DNA of 7,253 nucleotides from an archaeon (GTDB taxonomy: Archaea; Nanobdellota; Nanobdellia; Pacearchaeales; UBA284), in the NCBI GenBank assembly GCA_030619955.1, contig JAUXAK010000028.1:1-7253 (forward strand). Direction: 5' to 3'. The notes beneath the pieces were generated by a model. It was not told the origin of the DNA, did no database searches, and worked only from the letters and a program-made list of their open reading frames with translations. Positions within the stretch are counted from its first letter, which is position 1. Every line of letters starts with the position of its first letter. The position numbers and the translations under genes were made by a program. This document shows, one piece after another, positions 1-5,047 of this stretch.

Positions 1-24
1 CAACATAAGAAAAAAAGAAAATAG
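1..24 (+). CDS. possible C-terminal tail of an upstream gene
   Basis: Frame 1 reads QHKKKRK and then a TAG stop at 22-24, a basic tail of the kind many proteins in this genome end with. Frame 2 is also open, up to a stop at 56-58. Without upstream sequence it cannot be decided whether either is coding. The next gene has its own promoter-like box, so an upstream transcript probably ends near here. Confidence 0.2.
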   Translation, partial: QHKKKRK

Positions 25-50
25 TAATTTTTTAAGATATATGAATAAAA

Positions 51-60
51 AGGTTTAAAA
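51..60 (+). promoter_or_regulatory. TATA-like promoter of the zinc-ribbon/Hsp20 gene
   Basis: The sequence AGGTTTAAAA is centred about 26 bases before the ATG at 83, with a purine-rich BRE-like flank just upstream. This spacing is what an archaeal leaderless transcript would need, and no Shine-Dalgarno sequence lies before the ATG, which agrees with leaderless initiation. Confidence 0.5.
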
Positions 61-82
61 GTTATACTCTCAATATTAATTT

Positions 83-856
83 ATGTTTAAGAAAAAAATT
101 AAATGCAAATGTGGAAAGAAGATAGATAAAAGTTATAGCTATTGTCCTTATTGTGGTTATATACTTAAAGATATAACAAAACAGAGAGATCAAAGAAAAA
201 AGCAGGAAAGAGAAGAGGATTATGAAGATAGAGATTTTAAAAATTTTGAACAGGCATTTAATGAGGCATTTAAAATGCCTTTTTTATTTAAATTTCCTTT
301 TAAAAGATTTGTAAAACAAATTGATAAACAATTTAAAGACATGGATAAAGCCCTAGCAGAAAAGAAAAAAGAAAAACAAGAGAAAGAAAAATTAGTAATA
401 AGGCCAGGATTTTTTCCTTTTCCCATGCCTGCTGCAAGTGGAATATCAATAAGTATAGCTACATCATCTGGTGGTCAGCCTGTTATCAAAGTTAAAAAAT
501 TTGGCCAAGGTCAGCCAGAAGAAACAGTAAAAAAAGGAGGAGAAAGAGAATTAGAAGAAAAAGAAAAAATCAAGGAAAAACTTAGATTTACCAAAGCTCA
601 AAGCGAAAAATTTGCTAAACTACCTAGAAAAGAACCTAAAACTAGTGTAAGACGCTTAACAGATAAAATTATTTATGAAATTATTTTGCCAGGTGTAAAA
701 AATGAAAAAGATATTATAATAAATAAACTTCAGAATAGTATTGAAATAAAAGCTTTTACAAAAGATAAAGCATACTTTAAGTTAATTCCAATTGATATGC
801 CTATAAAAGACTATTATCTTGAAAAAGACAAATTAATTCTTGAGCTTAAGCCCTAG
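83..856 (+). CDS. zinc-ribbon protein with C-terminal Hsp20/alpha-crystallin-like domain
   Basis: The protein has 257 residues. It opens with a short zinc ribbon whose likely ligands are Cys8, Cys10, Cys21 and Cys24 (KCKCG then CPYCG). A highly charged helical region follows (about 30-105), with Phe/Met-rich stretches typical of variable small-heat-shock N-termini. Next comes a Gly/Ser/Ile segment (about 118-143, including GISISIATSSGG), then a second charged linker. The last 70 residues (about 186-257) match the small heat-shock fold: ILPGV followed by KNEKDIIIN, an IEIKAF strand and a closing LILEL strand. Proteins of this fold hold unfolded clients as ATP-independent cytoplasmic chaperones. 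The protein ends right after the last strand, so the usual C-terminal extension with an IxI anchor is missing, which may limit oligomer assembly. The fold call is fairly firm; the client-binding role is inferred. A CS/p23-type co-chaperone is the alternative. Confidence 0.72.
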   Translation: MFKKKIKCKCGKKIDKSYSYCPYCGYILKDITKQRDQRKKQEREEDYEDRDFKNFEQAFNEAFKMPFLFKFPFKRFVKQIDKQFKDMDKALAEKKKEKQEKEKLVIRPGFFPFPMPAASGISISIATSSGGQPVIKVKKFGQGQPEETVKKGGERELEEKEKIKEKLRFTKAQSEKFAKLPRKEPKTSVRRLTDKIIYEIILPGVKNEKDIIINKLQNSIEIKAFTKDKAYFKLIPIDMPIKDYYLEKDKLILELKP

Positions 857-1076
857 TGCTTAATTGTTTTTCTCGTTAAATTTTTAAATAGTTAAAAATA
901 AAAAATGAGTGGTTATAGTTCTTCTATTGTTTTACAAAAGGCTTAAGAAATTTGTTTGTTTTTGTTTATTTTTCTTTTATTCTGTCTTATAATTTATTTG
1001 ATTTTAAAGAAAAAAACTCAAATTATATTAGCAATTTCTTCAATTGTTTTCCCTTTATAGAAATCAGAAAGTAAAA
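857..1076. other. T-rich intergenic region, no clear gene
   Basis: This stretch follows the zinc-ribbon/Hsp20 gene and is strongly T-rich on the plus strand. It holds a 13-codon plus-strand reading frame (905-946, MSGYSSSIVLQKA) and most of a 23-codon minus-strand frame (1018-1089). Neither is long enough to call as a gene. The T-runs at 865-873 and 951-979 are the most plausible functional content, as transcription terminators. Confidence 0.5.
951..979 (+). terminator. T-rich archaeal-type terminator
   Basis: This is a run of T-clusters (TTTGTTTGTT, TTTGTTTATT, TTTCTTTTAT) about 100 bases after the zinc-ribbon/Hsp20 stop codon. A shorter T5 run already lies at 866-870. Archaeal RNA polymerase stops at such U-tracts without needing a hairpin. 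The call rests on composition only. Confidence 0.4.
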
Positions 1077-1086
1077 TTTTATAAAT
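1077..1086 (+). promoter_or_regulatory. TATA-like promoter of the 1113-1477 unit
   Basis: TTTTATAAAT is centred about 31 bases before the ATG at 1113, giving a predicted start of transcription within a few bases of that ATG. A second AT box (TTATATAA, 1089-1096) lies closer. The presence of a well-placed promoter before 1113, rather than before 1220, supports the idea that 1113 is or was the first gene of the unit. Confidence 0.4.
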
Positions 1087-1112
1087 CATTATATAATTAT
1101 AAATAAGTAAAA

Positions 1113-1218
1113 ATGGATAACCAAAGACATCTTGAAAGTGTTTTAGCTAAAAATTATAGTTTTTGGCATTCCAATTAGTCTTATTGTAGCTTTAATATTA
1201 TTTGCAATTTTTGGATAA
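1113..1218 (+). pseudogene. frameshifted micro-gene for a single-span membrane protein
   Basis: The ATG at 1113 starts MDNQRHLESVLAK, then hits a TAG at 1176-1178 after 21 residues. In the next frame, from 1153 to the TAA at 1216-1218, the DNA encodes a perfect hydrophobic helix (IIVFGIPISL, then IVALILFAIFG) that has no start codon of its own. Removing one A from the A5 run at 1149-1153 joins both parts into a continuous 34-residue protein: a short charged head, then one membrane helix. The joined frame ends one base before the ATG of the next gene, the spacing expected of an operon, and a TATA box precedes it. It is therefore either a recently broken gene, a sequencing or assembly indel, or a site of programmed frameshifting. 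Function is unknown. Confidence 0.5.
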
Positions 1219-1219
1219 A

Positions 1220-1477
1220 ATGAAAAACCAAGATGAAATAACTAAAATAATATCAAAATGCTTTGATAGTGTATGTAAAATAAAATATGAATCATTAGAA
1301 GAAGAGTTAAAAAAATTTATAGACTATTTAAACGAGAAAATTATTGATGCGGAATTTAAGAGGTATCGCAAAACACGAGATGAGCTTGCTCATCATTATT
1401 ATGATGGTCTAGGAAGAGCTTATCAATCTGATAGAAAAAGATTAAAAGATATATATAAAAAATATTTTAATAAATAA
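1220..1477 (+). CDS. hypothetical protein, 85 aa, charged and helical
   Basis: I do not recognise this protein. The ATG at 1220 (MKNQDEITK) is preferred over the in-frame TTG at 1202, because the upstream reading frame ends at 1218, leaving one base between stop and start. That spacing fits translational coupling; no Shine-Dalgarno sequence is seen. The product is rich in Lys, Glu and Tyr, has no signal peptide or membrane helix, and looks almost wholly alpha-helical. An amphipathic stretch covers about 22-45 (YESLEEELKKFIDYLNEKI), and a basic, aromatic second half contains HHYYDGLGRAY and ends KYFNK. Two cysteines (14 and 19) are spaced CX4C, too few to propose a metal site. The neighbouring micro-gene suggests a small membrane-plus-soluble pair, but no function can be assigned. 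Confidence 0.6.
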   Translation: MKNQDEITKIISKCFDSVCKIKYESLEEELKKFIDYLNEKIIDAEFKRYRKTRDELAHHYYDGLGRAYQSDRKRLKDIYKKYFNK

Positions 1478-1571
1478 AAAATATAAAAAGAAAAAAGAAA
1501 AAAAATTTATATTTATAAAGTTTAATCTCCCTATATAAAAATTTAATACAAAATATATTTAAATAGTTAAA

Positions 1572-1579
1572 GCTTTATA
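1572..1579 (+). promoter_or_regulatory. TATA-like element upstream of the six-helix membrane protein
   Basis: The AT-rich 135-base gap before 1613 holds several candidate TATA boxes: TTTATAAT at about 1574-1581, and TATATTTAAATAG at 1554-1566. Either would give a short 5' leader, which agrees with the Shine-Dalgarno-like AGAGG found at 1601-1605. I cannot choose between them by eye. Confidence 0.3.
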
Positions 1580-1600
1580 ATTTCTGATAATAAAAATAAA

Positions 1601-1605
1601 AGAGG
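1601..1605 (+). promoter_or_regulatory. Shine-Dalgarno-like site AGAGG
   Basis: AGAGG lies seven bases before the ATG at 1613, a standard spacing. It is one of only two convincing ribosome-binding sites in the window, and it fixes the start of the membrane protein. Confidence 0.5.
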
Positions 1606-1612
1606 CATAAGA

Positions 1613-2833
1613 ATGAAGATATTAAACAAAACATTTATGATTATATCTGCAATTATCCCTTTCATTTTTATTGTTCTTATTAATTTTGTTGTAGCATATA
1701 ATGGTTATGATGGTTATGGTTTTGATGAAATTTTTCCAGAAGGTTTTTCTCTTGCTGCATTAGCTACAAATGAATGGTTTAATGCTGCCCTGCTTTTTTT
1801 ATTGATTTTTACAATATGTTTATTTGCACTGCAAAAAGTTTTTAGAGAATCAAGAGGAGCTGCCATTATGGCTTCAATTGTTCTTGGTATGCTTGGCTCA
1901 CTTGGAATAATTTATTATTATGGTCCTATAGCAACAAAGTTAGCATGGTGGGTAATTGCTTTATTTGTTGTTATTATTCTTACTGGTTTGTACTGGCAGC
2001 TTCGTCGTAGAGGCCCTTTAACTTTTATTGCTTTACTTGTTCTTGCACTTGTATGGTTTTTTTATGCAAGACAGCTTCTTTGTAGAGGAGTTTTACCTCA
2101 TGTAGTTTGTGTTGTGCTTGATGCAGCAGCTATAGTAATACTTATTATTGCTGTCTTTAAACTTTTAGTAAAGACTCTCAATTGGTTGCGGGGCAGAGGT
2201 TTTGGAATTAGTGGTGGTGGAAGAGTTGAAAAACCTGAAAAAGGTGAAGAAACTGTTGATTTAGTTATTGAAACAACAGGAGGGGGTACAACAAATCCAT
2301 CCCCAGGAGTGCATTCTTGTATTAAAAATAGTATAGCCCAAATAATTCCAATTCCTCTTCCTAGCCATCACATTAATTATTGGAAAGTAAATGGTAAAAA
2401 GGTTATAACAAATGTTTTAACAATACAAATGAAATATAAGATTCATGCTAAAGCTGTGTTTTCTCGTGGAGAAAGAAGAGGACCATCAGAAGGAAGAAAG
2501 AGAGAGGAAGAAAAGAAAAAAGAAAAAAGAAAAAAAGCACCAAAAGAAAGAAAACCAAAAATAAAATTAAGTGCAAGTCCTTCAAGAGTTGGAGAGGATA
2601 TGCCTGTAACTTTAAGATGGAAATCTAAAAATGCTGTAGAAGTAATTCTAGCGCTTGAGAGGGGTAAACAAATTCTTGTAAGTTTATCTGGCTCTTATGT
2701 AACACGACCTTCAGAATCAGTAACCTACACAGTTATCGCTTCTAATAAAGAAGGTAAAAAAGATATAGCAAGAGCACATGTTGAAGTAATGAAAGCCTTG
2801 CCTTTTCGAAAAGAAAAAGAAAGAAAGAAATAA
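1613..2833 (+). CDS. six-helix membrane protein with InlB-like repeat and Ig-like domains
   Basis: The protein has 406 residues. Hydrophobic helices lie at about 9-28, 57-76, 84-104, 110-130, 135-154 and 163-186. Residues 215-283 resemble one InlB B-repeat/Flg_new-type domain: GGGTTNPSPGVHS, then YWKVNGKKV, then HAKAVF. A very basic linker follows (about 284-316, REEEKKKEKRKKAPKERK). Residues 317-393 look like an Ig-like/PKD-type sandwich (LSASPSRVGEDMPVTLRWKS, then SGSYVTRPSESVTYTVIASN). Such domains usually act in surface adhesion or cell-wall contact. Positive charges after helices 2, 4 and 6 (RESRG, RRRG, RGRG) and an acidic first loop predict both termini inside the cell, which sits oddly with surface domains. 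The helix 2-3 region, with a FALQKVFRES turn, is of a type I associate with DPANN membrane proteins, but I know no function. Domain calls are by eye and moderately sure. Confidence 0.7.
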   Translation: MKILNKTFMIISAIIPFIFIVLINFVVAYNGYDGYGFDEIFPEGFSLAALATNEWFNAALLFLLIFTICLFALQKVFRESRGAAIMASIVLGMLGSLGIIYYYGPIATKLAWWVIALFVVIILTGLYWQLRRRGPLTFIALLVLALVWFFYARQLLCRGVLPHVVCVVLDAAAIVILIIAVFKLLVKTLNWLRGRGFGISGGGRVEKPEKGEETVDLVIETTGGGTTNPSPGVHSCIKNSIAQIIPIPLPSHHINYWKVNGKKVITNVLTIQMKYKIHAKAVFSRGERRGPSEGRKREEEKKKEKRKKAPKERKPKIKLSASPSRVGEDMPVTLRWKSKNAVEVILALERGKQILVSLSGSYVTRPSESVTYTVIASNKEGKKDIARAHVEVMKALPFRKEKERKK

Positions 2834-2841
2834 TATCAATA

Positions 2842-2853
2842 AATTTATAAATT
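2842..2853 (+). promoter_or_regulatory. TATA-like box of the two-helix membrane protein
   Basis: The palindrome AATTTATAAATT lies nine bases after the previous stop and about 48 bases before the ATG at 2896. It would start a transcript near 2873-2877, just before the AGAGGT ribosome-binding site. The gene may instead be read through from the larger membrane protein upstream. Confidence 0.35.
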
Positions 2854-2878
2854 AAAAACTCTTGAAACAAGTGAAAAA

Positions 2879-2884
2879 AGAGGT
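2879..2884 (+). promoter_or_regulatory. Shine-Dalgarno-like site AGAGGT
   Basis: AGAGGT lies eleven bases before the ATG at 2896, slightly long spacing but a good match to the archaeal anti-Shine-Dalgarno complement. It supports the start chosen for the 63-residue protein. Confidence 0.4.
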
Positions 2885-2895
2885 AAAAATAAAAA

Positions 2896-3087
2896 ATGAG
2901 GGCAAAATTCATTTTGTTTTTAATTGGTTTGATAGTTTTGGTAGTAAGTGCTATAGGCTTAGGATTTAATTTTGGCTACACTCCTGGAGTTATTGCACAA
3001 TTTCCCCAGGATCCAAGAATTTATTTTGGAATAACAGCAGTTCTTGGCTTGATTGCATTAATATCTGGAATGACAGCAAAATATTAA
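2896..3087 (+). CDS. small two-helix membrane protein, 63 aa
   Basis: I do not recognise a named family. The product has two hydrophobic helices, at about 4-24 and 42-59 (the second reads GITAVLGLIALISG). They are joined by a polar loop, GYTPGVIAQFPQDPRIY, that probably lies outside, because the N-terminus carries the positive charges (MRAK) and the C-terminus ends AKY. The first helix could also serve as a signal sequence ending near the Ala-Gln in the loop, but the second helix would still anchor the protein. A Shine-Dalgarno-like AGAGGT at 2879-2884 precedes the ATG by 11 bases. It lies 62 bases after the six-helix membrane protein on the same strand, so the two may be co-expressed envelope components. 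Small two-helix proteins of this sort are common in archaea and mostly uncharacterised. Confidence 0.6.
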   Translation: MRAKFILFLIGLIVLVVSAIGLGFNFGYTPGVIAQFPQDPRIYFGITAVLGLIALISGMTAKY

Positions 3088-3183
3088 GAAAGTGAGGAAT
3101 GGATTATCTTATAATATTTCTACTACCCCTTATATTTAGAAAGTGTCTTAATTTTCATGATGATTTTTATTGGTCTTAGAAAT
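3088..3183. other. convergent intergenic gap
   Basis: This 96-base gap lies between the ends of two converging genes. It contains a 26-codon plus-strand frame (ATG at 3099, TAG at 3177-3179; MDYLIIFLLPLIFRK at its start). A GAGG sits only one base before the ATG, too close for a normal ribosome site. No strong hairpin or long T-run was seen, so how the two transcripts end is unclear. Confidence 0.4.
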
Positions 3184-4227
3184 TCAGAAAAAACTTTTCA
3201 AATTTTTTTGTTTAGCAGCTTTCTCATATTTAACTATCTTGTTCAGGGCATTTTCAACTCTTTCTTCAGAAAAATCATGTTCCTTGCATAGAATTTCCTT
3301 GACTTTATTTTTATCCACTGCCTGAAACTTTATCTTGTAATTTTTTGTTATATCTGGTTTTTTAAAAAGTTCAAAAATCTTTTGCCATTCAAATTCTGGC
3401 TCAGGAACTTTACCTTCTTTAACCAGCTTATTAAGAGCGCGAAAAAGCAGCACAGGTTGTTTATAAATTTTAACAAGCTGCAAAGCTCTCTTAGGACCTA
3501 TTCCTCTAATACCTTTGGGATTAAAGTCTGTTCCTATGAGTATGCTTAAGCAGATTAATTGATCTCTGTCAATTTGTAAAGTATTTAGTAATTTTTCAAG
3601 TTCAATTAATGTTGGCTGTATTGTTACAAAACCAGTTGGAGTTCTTCTTTTTTTTGAAAGAGTCAAGTTTTGAATTAATCTAGAAGCACCAAAGGGCAGT
3701 GCATCATAATCCTGAGATGCTACAGCATAAGCATCTCCTTGTCTTGTAATAAAAGCACATTGAGCTTCTCCTTCACTAGGAGCTTGAATAACAGGAATGC
3801 CCAATGCTTTAAGCAGTTTTTTTGATTCTTGTATCATTTCATCTGTCAAATACAAAATCTGGCGAGCAAATCTAAACATTTCAGCTTCAATACCTTTTTC
3901 TTTAGCTTCTTTGTATTTTTCTCTTGCTTCATATTTTCTTGCTTCTCTTGCTTTTGCTGTTTCTGCCTTTAATTCAGGAGGTTTACCATCAAAAACATAA
4001 ATCAGTTTAAGACCTTTAGCCATAAGATTAGTGGTTCTGTAAAATAATCCAGAAAGGTGTGAAGTAATTCTGCTTTTTTTATCCATTAAAGGTGTGCCAT
4101 CTGCTTGCCTAATATTAGCAAGAAACTGATATAAAGTGTTAAAGGCATCAACAGCTATGACCTTACCTCTTATTTCATCAAATTTTATCTCTTTTTTTGG
4201 AACTAATTCAGATATTTGCAAACCCAT
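3184..4227 (-). CDS. fen: flap endonuclease 1 (FEN1/XPG family)
   Basis: FEN1 cuts 5' flaps left by strand displacement during Okazaki-fragment maturation and long-patch base-excision repair. The ATG at 4227 gives 347 residues starting MGLQISELVP, the family's normal start; Gly2 follows Met as in other FEN1 proteins. The in-frame TTG at 4242 would add five unlikely residues. Visible are the N domain (IAVDAFNTLYQFL, Asp27), VFDGKPPELK (Asp80), the basic helical arch (about 90-111), and the I domain with SEGEAQC (Glu152, Glu154) and SQDYDALPFG (Asp173, Asp175). The helix-two-turn-helix follows as GTDFNPKGIRGIGPKRA (Asp234). These acidic residues form the two-metal active site, and all are present. 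The protein ends with QKNLKSFF, a perfect PCNA-interacting peptide. It is the last gene of a four-gene minus-strand cluster, 30 bases after the 168-residue gene, and may also have its own promoter at about 4246-4257. Confidence 0.96.
   Translation of the reverse strand: MGLQISELVPKKEIKFDEIRGKVIAVDAFNTLYQFLANIRQADGTPLMDKKSRITSHLSGLFYRTTNLMAKGLKLIYVFDGKPPELKAETAKAREARKYEAREKYKEAKEKGIEAEMFRFARQILYLTDEMIQESKKLLKALGIPVIQAPSEGEAQCAFITRQGDAYAVASQDYDALPFGASRLIQNLTLSKKRRTPTGFVTIQPTLIELEKLLNTLQIDRDQLICLSILIGTDFNPKGIRGIGPKRALQLVKIYKQPVLLFRALNKLVKEGKVPEPEFEWQKIFELFKKPDITKNYKIKFQAVDKNKVKEILCKEHDFSEERVENALNKIVKYEKAAKQKNLKSFF
3187..3210 (-). other. PCNA-interacting peptide (PIP box) of FEN1
   Basis: The last eight residues of FEN1 are QKNLKSFF, which matches the QxxLxxFF consensus exactly. 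In archaea this tail docks FEN1 on the sliding clamp. It implies a PCNA gene elsewhere in this genome. Confidence 0.9.
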
Positions 4228-4245
4228 AAAAAAACAAAACAAAAG

Positions 4246-4257
4246 AGATATAAAAAA
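4246..4257 (-). promoter_or_regulatory. possible internal promoter before FEN1
   Basis: Read on the minus strand, the 30-base gap before FEN1 contains TTTTTTATATCTC, centred 23-25 bases before the ATG. This is close to leaderless spacing and would let FEN1 be expressed apart from the genes ahead of it. The match is modest in such an AT-rich genome. Confidence 0.25.
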
Positions 4258-4764
4258 TTAACTGAAATAATCTGTTTTTAAATTAATTGACATTTGAGTG
4301 TTATTAATTACAAATAACAAGTCAGGATAATTCTCTATCATGGTCTTTTCTTTTGTGACTTTTACTTCCTTGCCGTTAGTCCAATAATCAAAATTAAAAA
4401 TTTTATTGCCTTCTTTTTCAGACCAAATACATCTTCCTTCAATTGTGTCTCCTTCTCCTCTAAAATAAATTTCATAAAGTTTAAAATGTTGCGGAAAAAG
4501 TATTCTTTCATTTATCTCTTTGTCACTCATTTTATAATGATTTTTACGTAAAAAAGCAGGTATATCAAATTCTGTTGTTCCACAAAAAATTGAAATAGGC
4601 CCTATCTCAGAAGCTATTTTTTGTAAATTTTCTTCATTAAAAAATTTAAGTTCCTGATATGAAAAATCTCTTATGATATCATAACCATTTATCATATTAA
4701 TTCCACTAAGAAATTTGCTGATTTTTTTAATTTTCTCAATGGTTATATTGATATTAGGATTCAT
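4258..4764 (-). CDS. hypothetical protein, 168 aa
   Basis: I do not recognise this protein. It has no signal peptide or membrane helix and reads as a soluble mixed alpha/beta protein. A helical N-terminal part (about 1-55, with ITIEKIKKISKFL and EENLQKIASEIG) is followed by what looks like beta strands: PISIFCGTTEFDIPAF, then HFKLYEIYFRGEG, then GRCIWSEKEG, then KIFNFDYWTNGKEV. It ends with LLFVINNTQMSINLKT. Two cysteines (61 and 112) are far apart and suggest no metal site. Its ATG at 4764 lies inside the end of the preceding gene (an 11-base overlap including the stop), so translation is probably coupled. It sits between a 96-residue hypothetical gene and FEN1, so a role near DNA metabolism is possible from context alone. 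Confidence 0.7.
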   Translation of the reverse strand: MNPNINITIEKIKKISKFLSGINMINGYDIIRDFSYQELKFFNEENLQKIASEIGPISIFCGTTEFDIPAFLRKNHYKMSDKEINERILFPQHFKLYEIYFRGEGDTIEGRCIWSEKEGNKIFNFDYWTNGKEVKVTKEKTMIENYPDLLFVINNTQMSINLKTDYFS

Positions 4765-5044
4765 TTTTTAATTTTTTAACATTTTTGCTGATTTCACTCA
4801 TAGCTTGGCCAAGATATGGATGATAAGCCAAATTATTCTTTCTTAAAAAAGAGACAGCAATTCTTTCTAACCAATATTTAAAATCAAAATCAGCACCTAT
4901 TTTTTCATAATTTTCATACATTGAGTTTAATTTTTTAGCATACTTTCGAAATTGGCTTTCATATTTAGTTATGTCTAATTTATCTGATTTTAATGTGCTT
5001 TCTCTTTCAGAACTTTCAAATAAATTCATTTGTTCAAGTTTCAT
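4754..5044 (-). CDS. hypothetical protein, 96 aa, helical
   Basis: I do not recognise this protein. It is soluble and mainly alpha-helical. A polar N-terminus (MKLEQMNLFESSERES) is followed by a charged helix rich in Tyr and Lys (about 27-48, KYESQFRKYAKKLNSMYENY). A more hydrophobic core comes next (about 53-88, DFKYWLERIAVSFLRKN, then YHPYLGQAMSEI), and the tail is basic. The start is the ATG at 5044, only three bases after the stop of the upstream gene. Its own end overlaps the next gene by 11 bases. Such packing strongly suggests one transcript and perhaps one complex for the three unknown proteins. The QMNLFESS at the start resembles a PCNA-binding motif at first sight, but it lacks the aromatic pair. 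Confidence 0.65.
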   Translation of the reverse strand: MKLEQMNLFESSERESTLKSDKLDITKYESQFRKYAKKLNSMYENYEKIGADFDFKYWLERIAVSFLRKNNLAYHPYLGQAMSEISKNVKKLKNES

Positions 5045-5047
5045 TTT

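Noticed and set aside
220..426. 68-residue minus-strand frame
   Set aside because: It lies wholly inside the zinc-ribbon/Hsp20 gene on the opposite strand. Its Ser/Phe/Leu-rich make-up is what the reverse complement of a Lys/Glu-rich gene gives.
1202..1219. TTG start for the 85-residue gene adding MQFLDK
   Set aside because: It overlaps the end of the hydrophobic helix frame, and an ATG sits at 1220, one base after the upstream stop.
1478..1612. A-rich tracts as a possible repeat array
   Set aside because: The runs (AAAAAG, AAAAAA, TTTATA) are irregular and vary in spacing; they are simple low-complexity AT sequence with promoter boxes, not an array.
3157..3163. ATGATGA resembling a box C motif of a C/D box guide RNA
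   Set aside because: No CTGA (box D) lies at a suitable distance downstream on the plus strand and no C'/D' pair is visible.
3797..4000. 67-residue plus-strand frame
   Set aside because: It is the reverse complement of the helical-arch region of FEN1, a certain gene; the repeated SLASLYFSLASY pattern mirrors the Lys/Ala/Arg-rich arch.
4228..4242. Upstream TTG start for FEN1 adding MFCFF
   Set aside because: FEN1 proteins begin MG followed by the conserved first helix, and the ATG at 4227 gives exactly that.
5008..5031. QMNLFESS near the start of the 96-residue protein as a PCNA-binding motif
   Set aside because: The two aromatic residues required at the end of a QxxLxxFF motif are absent (Ser-Ser instead), unlike the perfect motif in FEN1.
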